Counted from the stretch's first letter, positions 33,791 to 43,919 are shown. The stretch is DNA of 64,000 bases from Hoeflea_A sp965204935 (GCF_965204935.1 NZ_CBDBFO010000002.1); one strand, 5' to 3'. A program made the numbers and translations. Notes: generated by a model not told the origin, from the letters alone.

Positions 33791-34510
33791 CTACTCCGCC
33801 GGCAGACGGTTGGGCGTTTCGCGCCGGTTGCGCGCGCGCACCACCTGATAGCCCGGCCGCCACATGTAACGCACCGGCACGCTCAGCATGTGCACCAGCC
33901 GCGAGAACGGGAAGATCAGGAAGATCGTCAATCCGAGCAGAATATGGACCTGATAGGGCCACGCTTGCGCGGCGACCAGCTCGGCGGTTCCGTCGATGCG
34001 AAGCGTGAGAATGCGCTGCGCCCACTCGGACAGCGCCAGCATGACCGATCCGTCCGTATGCTGCAGCGAATAAGGCACGGTGATCAGGCCAAGCGTCAGC
34101 TGTATCCACAAGATGACCAGGATCGCGTTGTCGGCGAAGGTAGACGTTGCGCGGATGCGTGCGTCGAAGAACCGGCGATGGATCAGCATTGAAAGTCCGA
34201 TGAAACAGACGATCCCGGCAATCGATCCGGCGATGATCGCCAGCAACTGCTTGGCCTCCGCCGAAATGAAGAGTTCGTAGACGGAATGCGGGGTCAAAAG
34301 ACCGACGAAATGGCCGAAAAACAGGAACAGAATGCCGGCATGAAACAGCACCGAGCCCCACACGAGTTGCCGACGGCGCAGCAGCTGTGACGAACCCGAC
34401 CGCCAACTGTAGGGCTCGCGTTCATAGCGCAGGACGGATCCTATGATCATGACGGCCAGCGCCACATAGGGATAAACGGTAAAGAGCAGTGTATTGAGAT
34501 AGTCCGACAT
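33791..34510 (-). CDS. narI: respiratory nitrate reductase gamma subunit NarI (cytochrome b)
   Basis: A 239-residue membrane protein with five hydrophobic segments. It starts MSDYLNTLLFTVYPYVALAV and includes LFHAGILFLFFGHFVGLLTP and HILLGLTIFLIFPFSRLVHM, which hold the haem-ligand histidines. NarI takes electrons from quinol and passes them through haem b to NarH. It follows narJ by 12 bases in the narGHJI order. Confidence 0.96.
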   Translation of the reverse strand: MSDYLNTLLFTVYPYVALAVMIIGSVLRYEREPYSWRSGSSQLLRRRQLVWGSVLFHAGILFLFFGHFVGLLTPHSVYELFISAEAKQLLAIIAGSIAGIVCFIGLSMLIHRRFFDARIRATSTFADNAILVILWIQLTLGLITVPYSLQHTDGSVMLALSEWAQRILTLRIDGTAELVAAQAWPYQVHILLGLTIFLIFPFSRLVHMLSVPVRYMWRPGYQVVRARNRRETPNRLPAE

Positions 34511-34522
34511 GAAAGCCTCCGT

Positions 34523-35236
34523 TCAGGCATTCGGCGCGGCCGTGCCGCTTTCCGGCTTGCGTTGATGGGCGCGGAGCTGGCGCTGAATACGGTCCGGACC
34601 GCAGGCATTCTCGCCGGCGTTGCCGCCGAAAGTGACAACCTCCTCTTCCCAGACCCGGTCAAGCGCCTCCAGGTCGTCCGGATCGTCCAGCGGCTCATCG
34701 AGCAGTTCATTCAGAAGCGCCCGGTCCGGCTTTCCCGCGGCAATCAGCTCCAGCGCCGCGAAAGCGTTGGCATAGACCGACTTGCGCTTCTTCAGCCGCT
34801 CGCGAAGAGCGGTCAGGATATGCGCCGTCTGCCCGAGGAGTTCCGTGGCCTCCGCTTCCGGTTTGGTCGACAGGAATTCGAGGAACATCGGCAGATAGTC
34901 AGGCAGTTCCTTGACGCCGATGTCGAAACCGGCCTTGCGGTACATGTCCATCAGATCGACCATCGCGCCGCCCCGGTCGCGGCTTTCGCCGTGCACATGC
35001 TCGAACAGGTGAAGGGATAAAGTCCGGGTCCGGTCGAAAAGATGGACATAGCGCTCCTGCGCGTCGTAAAGATCGCGCCCGGCGATATCGTCACACAGCC
35101 GTGCCAGGAGGTCTTTCTCGCGAACCCCGAGACCGCAGTCGCTTTCGACGACGGCCTTGCATTCAGGCATGGCATCGGCCAGGTCCTGAGTCGGATAGGT
35201 CAGCAGCAGCGAAATGACTTTCAGGGTCCTGTTCAT
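34523..35236 (-). CDS. narJ: nitrate reductase maturation chaperone NarJ
   Basis: A 237-residue TorD/NarJ-family protein beginning MNRTLKVISLLLTYPTQDLA. It contains YVHLFDRTRTLSLHLFEHVH, HGESRDRGGAMVDLMDMYRK and LPDYLPMFLEFLSTKPEAEA, the standard NarJ blocks. It binds apo-NarG for cofactor insertion and membrane attachment but is not part of the mature enzyme. Its start overlaps the narH stop (TGATG). Confidence 0.96.
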   Translation of the reverse strand: MNRTLKVISLLLTYPTQDLADAMPECKAVVESDCGLGVREKDLLARLCDDIAGRDLYDAQERYVHLFDRTRTLSLHLFEHVHGESRDRGGAMVDLMDMYRKAGFDIGVKELPDYLPMFLEFLSTKPEAEATELLGQTAHILTALRERLKKRKSVYANAFAALELIAAGKPDRALLNELLDEPLDDPDDLEALDRVWEEEVVTFGGNAGENACGPDRIQRQLRAHQRKPESGTAAPNA

Positions 35237-36774
35237 CAGACCTTCTCCTTGAAATGGTCCGTCGGCGTCTGCGTTGTGCGTGTCCGTTTGACGCCGAAGA
35301 GATCGGATTCAGACGTGCCGACCGTGCATCCGTTGCCGAAGGAAAAGCCGCAGGAGCCGCGCACGTCATAGGCGTCCTCGCTGATTTCGCGATGCGTTGT
35401 CGGAATGACGAAGCGGTCCTCGTAATTGGCGATCGCCATGATCCGGTACATGTCCTCGATCATCGCGCCGGTCAGACCAACCTTCTCTGCCACCACCTCA
35501 TCGATGACGCCGTCGATCGTCTTGGCGCGCATATAGGCGCGCATGGCAAGCATGCGCTCGAGCGCCGAAACGACCGGCGCCTCTTTACCGGCGGTCAGGA
35601 GATTGGCGAGGTAGCGGACCGGTATGCGCAGCGACTTCACGTCCGGCATGTCGCCGTCGACGCCGATCTTGCCGGCTTCCGCGGCAGACTGCAGCGGCGA
35701 TAGCGGTGGGATGTACCACACCATCGGCAGCGTCCGGTATTCCGGATGCAGCGGGAACGCCACTCTCCAGTCCATGGCCATCTTGTAGACGGGCGATTTC
35801 TTGGCGGCCTCCAGCCAGTCGTCCGGAACGCCGTCTTTCTTCGCCTGCGCAATGACCTTCGGATCATTCGGGTCAAGGAAGATCTTGAGTTGTTCTTCAT
35901 AAAGATCGCGCTCGTCCGAGGCTGCAGCCGCTTCGCCGATCTGGTCCGCGTCATAGAGCACAACGCCGAGATAGCGGATGCGCCCGACGCATGTCTCCGA
36001 ACACACCGTTGGCTGGCCGCTCTCGATGCGCGGATAGCAAAAGACGCATTTTTCGGATTTGCCGGAAGACCAGTTGTAGTAGATCTTCTTGTATGGACAG
36101 CCCGAAACGCACATGCGCCAGCCACGGCATTTTTCCTGGTCGATCAGCACGATGCCGTCATCCTCGCGCTTGTAGATCGCACCCGAAGGGCAGGCCGCGA
36201 CACAGGCCGGATTGAGGCAGTGCTCGCACAGCCGCGGCAGATACATCATGAAGGTGTTCTCGAATTCGCCGTAGATCTCCTTCTCGACGCCTTCGAAATT
36301 GGTGTCCTTTGACCGCTTGGAGAATTCGCCGCCGAGAATCTCCTCCCAGTTCGGTCCCCATTCGATCTTCTCCATGCGCTCGCCGCTGACCATGGAGCGT
36401 GGCCGGGCCGTCGGCATGGTCTGGCTTTCACCGGCTGTCTGAAGGTGGCCGTAGTCGAAATCAAAGGGCTCGTAATAATCGTCGATCTCGGGCAGGTCCG
36501 GATTGGCGAAGATCTTTGCAAGGATGCGCCATTTCGGCCCCATCTTCGGCTGGATCTTGCCATTGGCCTTGCGCTCCCAGCCACCGTTCCACTTGTTCTG
36601 GTTTTCCCACTCCTTGGGATAACCGACGCCGGGCTTGGTCTCGACATTGTTGAACCAGGCGTATTCAACCCCCTCACGGTTCGTCCACACATTCTTGCAG
36701 GTGACAGAGCAGGTGTGGCACCCGATGCATTTGTCGAGGTTGAGCACCATGCCGATTTGCGCGCGGATTTTCAT
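35236..36774 (-). CDS. narH: respiratory nitrate reductase beta subunit NarH
   Basis: A 512-residue iron-sulfur protein. The cysteine groups are CIGCHTCSVTC near residue 16, CEHCLNPACVAACPSGA near 185, CRGWRMCVSGCPYKKIYYNW near 215 and CVFCYPRIESGQPTVCSETC near 245. These bind three [4Fe-4S] clusters and one [3Fe-4S] cluster (the Trp in CRGWRMC replaces a cysteine). It relays electrons from NarI to NarG on the cytoplasmic side. It overlaps narG by four bases (ATGA). Confidence 0.97.
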   Translation of the reverse strand: MKIRAQIGMVLNLDKCIGCHTCSVTCKNVWTNREGVEYAWFNNVETKPGVGYPKEWENQNKWNGGWERKANGKIQPKMGPKWRILAKIFANPDLPEIDDYYEPFDFDYGHLQTAGESQTMPTARPRSMVSGERMEKIEWGPNWEEILGGEFSKRSKDTNFEGVEKEIYGEFENTFMMYLPRLCEHCLNPACVAACPSGAIYKREDDGIVLIDQEKCRGWRMCVSGCPYKKIYYNWSSGKSEKCVFCYPRIESGQPTVCSETCVGRIRYLGVVLYDADQIGEAAAASDERDLYEEQLKIFLDPNDPKVIAQAKKDGVPDDWLEAAKKSPVYKMAMDWRVAFPLHPEYRTLPMVWYIPPLSPLQSAAEAGKIGVDGDMPDVKSLRIPVRYLANLLTAGKEAPVVSALERMLAMRAYMRAKTIDGVIDEVVAEKVGLTGAMIEDMYRIMAIANYEDRFVIPTTHREISEDAYDVRGSCGFSFGNGCTVGTSESDLFGVKRTRTTQTPTDHFKEKV

Positions 36775-39700
36775 TCTGCCGCCTCCGTATTCGGTGAAAC
36801 CGGCCCCTGGTAAGGGCCTTCCATCCAGTCGACCTTGTCGAGCTTGTGCACGACGACGAACTCGTCGCGGTTGGCGCCGACCGTTCCGTAGTAATTGAAG
36901 CCGTAGGATTGCTGGGCGTAGCCGCCGATCATGTGCGTCGGCTTGGTGATCGCCCGTGTGACGGAATTGTGGATGCCGCCACGCTGCCCCGTGAGCTGCG
37001 AGCCGGGTGTGTTCACGATCTTTTCCTGGGCGTGGTACATGAAGATCGTGCCGTCCTTCATGCGTTGCGACACCACGGCCCGCGCAACTATCGCGCCGTT
37101 GACGTTGAACACCTCGACCCAGTCATTGTCGACGATGCCGGCCTTTTTTGCATCGGACTCAGAAATCCACACGACCGGGCCGCCGCGGTTGAGCGTCAGC
37201 ATCATCAGATTGTCCGAATAGGTCGAATGAATACCCCACTTCTGATGCGGGGTGATGAAGTTCAGCACCACCTTCGGCTTGCCGGAGGACTTCGCCTCGA
37301 TCACCGGGTTGATTGTCTTGGTGTCGATGGGCGGGCGATAGAGGCAGAAGGCCTCGCCGAAGGCTCGCATCCACAGGTGATCCTGATAGAGCTGCTGCCG
37401 GCCGGTAATGGTGCGCCACGGGATCAGTTCGTGGACATTGGTATAGCCGGCATTGTAGCAGACCTTCTCCGATTCCAGGCCCGACCAGGTCGGCGAGGAG
37501 ATGATCTTGCGCGGCTGGGAAACCACGTCGCGGAACCGGATCTTCTCGTCTTCCTTGGGGACGGCGAGATGAGTGTGGTCGCGGCCGGTGTTCTTTGACA
37601 GCGCCTCCCATGCCTTGACAGCCACTTCGCCGTTTGTCTCCGGTGCGAGTGACAGGATCACTTCCGTCGCGTCGATGTCGGTCTCGATTTTCGGACGGCC
37701 CTTCGTCGGTCCGTCATCGTCAACCACGCCGTTAAGTCGGCCGAGCAGGTCGACCTCATGCTCGGTGTTCCACGAAATGCCCTTGCCGCCATTGCCGAGC
37801 TTGTCCATCAGCGGGCCGAGCGCCGAAAAGCGCCTGTAGAGATTGGGATAGTCCCGCTCGACGACAGCCACGGCCGGCATGGTCTTGCCGGGCACCGCCT
37901 CGACCTCGTCCTTCTTCCAGTCCTTCACATCGAACGGCTGGGCAAGTTCGCCCGGCGTGTCGTGCAGGATCGGAACCAGAACGACATCCTTTTCGACGCC
38001 GAGAATTTCCGGTGCGACCTGCGAGAACGTCTCGGCAATGCCCCTGAAGATTTCCCAGTCGCTGCGTGCATCCCATGCGGGATCCGCCGCGCTGGTCAGC
38101 GGATGGATGAACGGGTGCATGTCCGATGTGTTGAGGTCGTTCTTCTCGTACCAGGTGGCGGTGGGCAACACGATGTCGGAATAGACGCAGGTCGTCGACA
38201 TGCGGAAGTCGAGCGTGACCAGCAGGTCGAGCTTCCCTTCCGGCGCCTCGTCGTGCCAGACGGCTTCCTTCGCGCGCTGGCGCCCCTCGTCGCCCAGGTC
38301 CTTGCCCATGACGCCGTGGCTTGTGCCCAGAAGATGCTTGAGGAAATATTCGTGCCCCTTGCCGGACGAGCCGAGCAGGTTGGAACGCCAGACGAAGAGG
38401 TTGCGCGGCCAGTTGGCGGCATCGTCCGGGTCCTCGCAGGACATGTGCAGCCGGCCGGACTTCAGCTCTTCGGCCACATAATCCCTGGCTTCCTTTCCGG
38501 CCTTGTCAGCAGCCTTGGCGACGTCCAGCGGGTTGGCTTTGAGCTGCGGCGCCGACGGCAGCCAGCCCATGCGCTCGGCGCGGATGTTGTAGTCGATCAG
38601 CGTGCCGTCCCACGGACCTTCCGGCGCCGTGGGCGACAGGATCTCCTCGACCTGGAGCGTCTCGTAGCGCCACTGGTCGGTATGCGCGTAGAAGAACGAG
38701 GTCGAGTTCATCTGCCGGGGCGGGCGGCCCCAGTCGAGGGCAAAGGCGAGCGGTAGCCAGCCGGTCTGCGGCCGCAGCTTCTCCTGCCCGACATAGTGGC
38801 TCCAGCCGCCGCCGGACTGGCCGACACAGCCGCACATGACCAGGAGATTGATGATCCCCCGGTAGTTCATGTCCATGTGGTACCAGTGGTTGAGCCCCGC
38901 CCCGAGGATGACCATGGAACGGCCATTTGTCTTTTCGGCATTGCGTGCGAATTCGCGAGCGACTGTGATGATCTGCTCGCGCGGCACGCCGGTGATCTTC
39001 TCCGCCCAGGCCGGTGTGTACGGCAGGTCGTCGTCGAAGGATTTTGCCGAGTTGCTGTCTTCCAGCCCCCGATCGAGACCGTAATTGGCAACGAAAAGGT
39101 CGAAGACCGTGGCAACCAGCGTTTCGCCCTCGGCAAGTTTCAGCTTTTTGGCCGGAACCGAACGCACGAGAACGCTGTCGTGGTCTGTGCCTTTGAAATG
39201 GTCGTGCTCGCGATTGCCGAAATAGGGAAACGCGACACTGGCGACCTGATCGTGGTCGGTGTCGAGGATCAGGCTCATGCGGAGCTCGACATCCCTGCCC
39301 TTGCCGTCCTTGGCCTCTAGGTTCCACTTGCCCTGTTCGCCCCAGCGATACCCGATGGACCCGTTCGGTGCGACGGCTTCGCCGGTATTTTCATCGATCG
39401 CCACCGTCTTCCATTCCGGGTTGTTCTCTTCGTCGAGCCCGTCCTGGAAATCGGATGCGCGGACCAACCGTTCCGGCACATAATTGCCGTCCTTCTTCAC
39501 CAGGCGCACCAGCATCGGCATGTCCGTATAGCGCCTGCAATAGTCCTCGAAATACTCGGCCTGGCGGTCGAGATGGAACTCCCGAAGGATCACATGGCCC
39601 ATCGCCATGGCGAGCGCCGCGTCGGTGCCCTGCTTGGGATGCAGCCACATGTCGGAAAATTTCGCCGCTTCCGAATAGTCCGGCGACACGACGACGGATT

Positions 39701-40529
39701 TGGCGCCCTTGTAGCGCACCTCGGTGTAGAAATGCGCATCGGGCGTGCGTGTCTGCGGGACATTGGAACCCCACAGCATCAGGAAGCCGGAATTGTACCA
39801 GTCGGCCGACTCCGGAACGTCGGTCTGCTCACCCCACGTCATGGGGGACGATGGCGGCAGGTCGCAATACCAGTCGTAGAACGACATGCACACGCCACCG
39901 AGCAGCGACAGATAACGTGACCCGGCGGCATAGGAGACCATGGACATCGCCGGGATCGGTGAAAAGCCGATCACCCGGTCGGGCCCCCAGCGCCGAGCGG
40001 TATAGGCATTGGCGGCGGCGATGATTTCGTTGACCTCGTCCCAGGTGGCGCGAACGAAACCGCCCAGTCCGCGCAACTTCACATATTCCGCCCGCTTGGC
40101 CGGATCTTCCTGGATTGCCGCCCACGCCCCCACCGGGGTTTTCAGGGTCCGCTCCTTGCGCCACAGCTTCAGCAGCCGGGAGCGGATCAGCGGATGTTTC
40201 ACGCGGTTGGCGGAGTACATGTACCAGCTGTAGCTGGCGCCACGCGAGCAGCCGCGCGGCTCGTGATTGGGAAGGTCCGGCCGCGTGCGCGGATAATCCG
40301 TTTGCTGGGTCTCCCAGGTGACGATACCGCCCTTGACGTAGATCTTCCAGGAGCACGAGCCGGTGCAATTGGCACCATGGGTGGAGCGGACGATCTTGTC
40401 GTGCTGCCATCGGGCTCGGTAACTGTCTTCCCAGTCACGGGATTCGCTGGTGGTGACGCCATGGCCATCGGAAAACGTGCCCGTTTTCGTCGGCGACAGG
40501 AAATTCAGACGGTCGAGGAGATGGCTCAT
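36771..40529 (-). CDS. narG: respiratory nitrate reductase alpha subunit NarG
   Basis: A 1252-residue molybdenum-bis-MGD subunit. The start is the ATG at 40527-40529 with CGGAG 8 nt upstream. The FS0 cluster motif HGANCTGSC lies near residue 50 with the fourth cysteine in HEPRGCSRGAS. The catalytic region has FYDWYCDLPPSSPMTWGEQT, with the Asp expected to ligate Mo. WGSNVPQTRTPDAHFYTEVR and a complete C-terminal molybdopterin-binding domain follow. It reduces nitrate to nitrite in the cytoplasm. Length matches the family (about 1245). It lies 65 bases downstream of narK2 in the same direction. Confidence 0.98.
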   Translation of the reverse strand: MSHLLDRLNFLSPTKTGTFSDGHGVTTSESRDWEDSYRARWQHDKIVRSTHGANCTGSCSWKIYVKGGIVTWETQQTDYPRTRPDLPNHEPRGCSRGASYSWYMYSANRVKHPLIRSRLLKLWRKERTLKTPVGAWAAIQEDPAKRAEYVKLRGLGGFVRATWDEVNEIIAAANAYTARRWGPDRVIGFSPIPAMSMVSYAAGSRYLSLLGGVCMSFYDWYCDLPPSSPMTWGEQTDVPESADWYNSGFLMLWGSNVPQTRTPDAHFYTEVRYKGAKSVVVSPDYSEAAKFSDMWLHPKQGTDAALAMAMGHVILREFHLDRQAEYFEDYCRRYTDMPMLVRLVKKDGNYVPERLVRASDFQDGLDEENNPEWKTVAIDENTGEAVAPNGSIGYRWGEQGKWNLEAKDGKGRDVELRMSLILDTDHDQVASVAFPYFGNREHDHFKGTDHDSVLVRSVPAKKLKLAEGETLVATVFDLFVANYGLDRGLEDSNSAKSFDDDLPYTPAWAEKITGVPREQIITVAREFARNAEKTNGRSMVILGAGLNHWYHMDMNYRGIINLLVMCGCVGQSGGGWSHYVGQEKLRPQTGWLPLAFALDWGRPPRQMNSTSFFYAHTDQWRYETLQVEEILSPTAPEGPWDGTLIDYNIRAERMGWLPSAPQLKANPLDVAKAADKAGKEARDYVAEELKSGRLHMSCEDPDDAANWPRNLFVWRSNLLGSSGKGHEYFLKHLLGTSHGVMGKDLGDEGRQRAKEAVWHDEAPEGKLDLLVTLDFRMSTTCVYSDIVLPTATWYEKNDLNTSDMHPFIHPLTSAADPAWDARSDWEIFRGIAETFSQVAPEILGVEKDVVLVPILHDTPGELAQPFDVKDWKKDEVEAVPGKTMPAVAVVERDYPNLYRRFSALGPLMDKLGNGGKGISWNTEHEVDLLGRLNGVVDDDGPTKGRPKIETDIDATEVILSLAPETNGEVAVKAWEALSKNTGRDHTHLAVPKEDEKIRFRDVVSQPRKIISSPTWSGLESEKVCYNAGYTNVHELIPWRTITGRQQLYQDHLWMRAFGEAFCLYRPPIDTKTINPVIEAKSSGKPKVVLNFITPHQKWGIHSTYSDNLMMLTLNRGGPVVWISESDAKKAGIVDNDWVEVFNVNGAIVARAVVSQRMKDGTIFMYHAQEKIVNTPGSQLTGQRGGIHNSVTRAITKPTHMIGGYAQQSYGFNYYGTVGANRDEFVVVHKLDKVDWMEGPYQGPVSPNTEAAE

Positions 40530-40594
40530 TGGGGTACTCCGGTTTCTTGTACGGCGGGCGCCCCTGCGCACCCGCCCGGTGGCGGCACGTCAGT

Positions 40595-42202
40595 TCAAGG
40601 GTTCTTCACGTAGGCGTCCTTGCGTAGATAGAACCACCAGTTGATGATGATGCAGATCATGTAGAACGCGGCGAAGCCGTAGAGCGCCAGTTCCGGCGTT
40701 GCGAGCTTGATCTGTTCACCCAGCACCTTCGGGATGATGAAGGCGCCGTAAGCGGCGACCGCCGAGGTCCAGCCGAGAACAGGACCGGCCTGCTCCTTGT
40801 CGAACACGACAGCGATGGTGCGGAAGGTCGACCCGTTGCCGATGCCCGTTGCCGTGAACAGGATGAGGAACAGGATCAGGAATGGGATGAAATACTGCTC
40901 GGGTGTCGCCGAGGCGTAGGCCTGCTGCATGAAATAGGCAACGCCGAGGGCACTTGCGACCATGACTATGGAGATGATCTGCGTCACCTTCGCACCACCG
41001 ATCCTGTCCGAGATGGACCCGCCGATGGGCCGGATCAAGGCGCCGATGAACGGCCCCATCCAGGCATACATGAGCGCGCTCGGTCCGTTGGGATTGACGG
41101 TGTCATGGGTCATCACCCCATCGACCATCAGGTGCTGGAAACCGAAAATAACCTTGATGGCGAGCGCAAACGCGGCCGAATAGCCGATGAATGAACCGAA
41201 GGTCATCGTGTAGATGACGGTCATGGCCCAGGTATGCTTGTTGCCGAAGATCCGGTACTGGTGCTCAAGGTTCTTGCCGATCTGTCCGGGAATCAACCTG
41301 AGCAGAAAGACCGTCGCCGCGATGACCAGCGGCAGGACGATCCATTTGGAAAGCTCAAAATCCGAACCACCCACATGCTCCGGCAACATCAGCCAAAGAC
41401 CGCAGGAGGCCGTGAAAAGCCCGATCACCAGCATGAAGGCGATGATGGCAAAAGCGCTGACCGGATTGCCGATGTCGGGCGACACGTGATCGTCGCGGAT
41501 GTTGTTCATGCCGAACCAGCCGGCAAATGCCAGCGGAATCAGGAAGACCAGCCAGATGAACCCTGCATTCTGGATATAGGTAACAGTGCCGGCGGGTATT
41601 TTGCCGATCAGCGTGCCGGACGTGTTTTGAAGCACCATTCCCTCGCCGCCGAAAATGCCCATGGTCATGACCAACGGGACAAGGATCTGCATGGTGGTGA
41701 CGCCGAAATTGCCGAGACCGGCATTCATGCCGAGTGAGTAACCCTGCATTTTTTTCGGAAAGAAGAAGCTGATGTTGGACATCGAGGAGGCAAAATTGCC
41801 GCCGCCGATGCCGGACAGCAGCGCCAGGATCTGGAACTGCCACAGCGGGGTGTTCGGATCGAGCAGCGCAAAACCAGTGCCGGCAGCCGGGATCATCAAC
41901 AGCACAGTGGAGAAAAAGATCGTATTGCGCCCGCCGGCGATGCGGATAAAAAACGTGCTGGGAATGCGCAGTGTCGCTCCGGACAGGCCGGCGATCGCCG
42001 CAAGCGTGAAGAGTTGGGATTTTTCAAACGGGAATCCCAGATTGAGCATCTGCACGGTGATGATTCCCCAGTAGAGCCACACGGCAAATCCGCACAAAAG
42101 GCTGGGGATGGAGATCAAGAGATTCCGGTTCGCGATTGCTTTTCCATCGCTCTCCCAGAATTTTTCGTCTTCCGGGTTCCAGTTGCGAAGGTCATGTCCC
42201 AC
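40595..42202 (-). CDS. narK: nitrate/nitrite transporter, NarK2 type
   Basis: A 535-residue MFS (NNP) porter with about 12-14 hydrophobic segments. The GTG start at 42200-42202 is preceded by AGGAGAACAAA. The nitrate signature regions are GGGNFASSMSNISFFFPKKM near residue 135 and the second glycine-rich helix GYSLGMNAGLGNFGVTTMQI. NarK2-type porters exchange nitrate for nitrite, supplying NarG and expelling its product. In some relatives NarK1 and NarK2 are fused; here they are separate adjacent genes. Confidence 0.93.
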   Translation of the reverse strand: MGHDLRNWNPEDEKFWESDGKAIANRNLLISIPSLLCGFAVWLYWGIITVQMLNLGFPFEKSQLFTLAAIAGLSGATLRIPSTFFIRIAGGRNTIFFSTVLLMIPAAGTGFALLDPNTPLWQFQILALLSGIGGGNFASSMSNISFFFPKKMQGYSLGMNAGLGNFGVTTMQILVPLVMTMGIFGGEGMVLQNTSGTLIGKIPAGTVTYIQNAGFIWLVFLIPLAFAGWFGMNNIRDDHVSPDIGNPVSAFAIIAFMLVIGLFTASCGLWLMLPEHVGGSDFELSKWIVLPLVIAATVFLLRLIPGQIGKNLEHQYRIFGNKHTWAMTVIYTMTFGSFIGYSAAFALAIKVIFGFQHLMVDGVMTHDTVNPNGPSALMYAWMGPFIGALIRPIGGSISDRIGGAKVTQIISIVMVASALGVAYFMQQAYASATPEQYFIPFLILFLILFTATGIGNGSTFRTIAVVFDKEQAGPVLGWTSAVAAYGAFIIPKVLGEQIKLATPELALYGFAAFYMICIIINWWFYLRKDAYVKNP

Positions 42203-42307
42203 TTTGTTCTCCTGTGATGCTCAGGCGCATGGATGCGCCGTATTGGGTGTCGGCCCGGTTGTCCGGGCACCATCGGAAGGGCATGCGGGTGCCCTCCCGA
42301 GTCTCGA

Positions 42308-43672
42308 TCACGCTGGTTTCGTGGCGCCGCTGGCCGGTTCATCAGTGTCCGGTGAATTCGGCTTTTCCAACGGCTGGTCCGGAATGTCGGAGAGGTACAG
42401 TTCCCCTTCCAGGTCCGGGTGGCGGCGCAGTTCCATCCGGCGGATGGCGACATGCATCCAGATGGTCGAAACCGCGACGAGAACAAACATCAGCATGTAA
42501 GGCGCGGTCCACACTCCGGTGTAGTCCAGCAAGATTCCGAACGCGATTGGCAGAAAAAAGCCACCCAGGCCACCGATCATGCCGACAAGACCACCGACGG
42601 CGCCGACATGGTGCGGATAGTAGACCGGGATGTGTTTGTAGACGGCCGCCTTGCCCAGGCTCATGACAAAGCCCAGGACGATGGTCAGGAAGACGAATGC
42701 GGACAGCCCGATGCCAAAGTCGAACGTGATTTCGCCGGCAATGCCTTGAACCACATATCCTGTTTGCGGATAGCTCATGACGAACAGGCAGACGAGTGAG
42801 ACGACGAAGGTCAGGTACATGACGAATCGTGCGCCCCATTTGTCCGACATCCAACCACCGAGCGCACGGAAAACCGAACCCGGCAACGAGTAGAGACCCG
42901 CCAACACACCGGCGGTCGTCAATTCGAGACCGTAGGCGCCCACATAGTAGCGCGGCAGGAAAGACGCGAGCGCAACAAAGGCTCCAAAGACGAAGAAGTA
43001 ATATGTTGCGAAGCGCCAGACCTGTACGTTTTTCAGCGGAGCGAGTTGGTCGGCAGCCGATACCGGCTTGGCCCCGGTCTTCTTGCGCTCGATCTGGGCC
43101 GGATCGTCTTTTGACAGCAGATAAAAAAGCACCGCAGTGATCGCCAGCACGATGGCATAGACCCTCGCGGTCCCTTCCCAGCCAAGCGCAACGACAAGGA
43201 AGGGTGCTGCGAAGTTTGTGACGGCCGCGCCGACATTGCCGGCGCCGAAAATACCAAGAGCGGTGCCCTGCTGTTCCTTCTCAAACCACTGCGAAACATA
43301 GGCAACACCGACGATGAACGATCCGCCCGCGAGACCCAGCCCGAGTGCGGCGATCAGAAAAACCTCGTAGCTGCGGACCGAAGTCAGCAACCAGACGCAG
43401 ACCGCCGTGATCAGCATCTGCAGCGGGAACATGATCCGCCCGCCGAACTGTTCGGTCCAGACGCCGAGGAAGATGCGGCTGACAGATCCGGTCAGGACCG
43501 GCGTGGCAACTAGCAGACCGAATTGCGTGTCCGACAGGCCGAGCTCACCCTTTATCTTGACGCCGATAATCGAAAAGATGGTCCAGACGGCAAAACAAAC
43601 GGTAAATGCAAATGTGCTCAGGCCCAGTGCCCGGTACTGGTCGGAGCGGCTGACATCGTGCAGCGAATGCAT
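42308..43672 (-). CDS. narK: nitrate transporter, NarK1 type
   Basis: A 454-residue MFS porter from the ATG at 43670-43672 (MHSLHDVSRSDQYRALGLST); a TTG five codons upstream is possible. Signatures are FIVGVAYVSQWFEKEQQGTA with GIFGAGNVGAAVTNFAAPFL near residue 130, and GAVGGLVGMIGGLGGFFLPI near 390. The NarK1 type imports nitrate with protons, useful for starting nitrate respiration. It is first in the leftward operon narK1-narK2-narGHJI-ppiC-hemerythrin, with an FNR-type box 87 bases upstream of the start. Confidence 0.93.
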   Translation of the reverse strand: MHSLHDVSRSDQYRALGLSTFAFTVCFAVWTIFSIIGVKIKGELGLSDTQFGLLVATPVLTGSVSRIFLGVWTEQFGGRIMFPLQMLITAVCVWLLTSVRSYEVFLIAALGLGLAGGSFIVGVAYVSQWFEKEQQGTALGIFGAGNVGAAVTNFAAPFLVVALGWEGTARVYAIVLAITAVLFYLLSKDDPAQIERKKTGAKPVSAADQLAPLKNVQVWRFATYYFFVFGAFVALASFLPRYYVGAYGLELTTAGVLAGLYSLPGSVFRALGGWMSDKWGARFVMYLTFVVSLVCLFVMSYPQTGYVVQGIAGEITFDFGIGLSAFVFLTIVLGFVMSLGKAAVYKHIPVYYPHHVGAVGGLVGMIGGLGGFFLPIAFGILLDYTGVWTAPYMLMFVLVAVSTIWMHVAIRRMELRRHPDLEGELYLSDIPDQPLEKPNSPDTDEPASGATKPA

Positions 43673-43758
43673 GGAATCGACCCCCAATGAGTGAGGAGCG
43701 GAAGATCCGTTCCTGATGGCTGTGGGATCAACGATCCTGCCGTAGTCGGTTTCTGGAA

Positions 43759-43772
43759 TTGATCTAAATCAA
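43759..43772 (-). promoter_or_regulatory. FNR/NarR-type anaerobox TTGAT-N4-ATCAA
   Basis: The perfect symmetric site TTGATCTAAATCAA lies in the narK1/regulator intergenic region. Its centre is 93 bases from the narK1 ATG, so a class II site (-41.5) would put the transcript start near 43724. It matches the consensus for FNR-type activators with an E-x-x-S-R recognition helix, which the divergent regulator has. Confidence 0.85.
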
Positions 43773-43881
43773 CGGCTTGAACGCTTGCCGAAGAAACAAG
43801 AACGGCGCTTGCAAGCGGCAAGCCGACCCCGAAAACAGGTCAAAGCGGGCGATTGCGGTTAAAGGCGCAGGCTGCTAATTA

Positions 43882-43893
43882 CGTCAATTGACG
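43882..43893. promoter_or_regulatory. 12-bp palindrome CGTCAATTGACG upstream of the Crp/Fnr gene
   Basis: A perfect palindrome centred about 32 bases upstream of the chosen GTG start (43920) of the regulator, near where its promoter or transcript start would be. It may be an autoregulatory or second-regulator site; it does not match the TTGAT-N4-ATCAA arrangement. Confidence 0.45.
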
Positions 43894-43919
43894 ACTTGAT
43901 AAATATTAAGGATTTTTTT

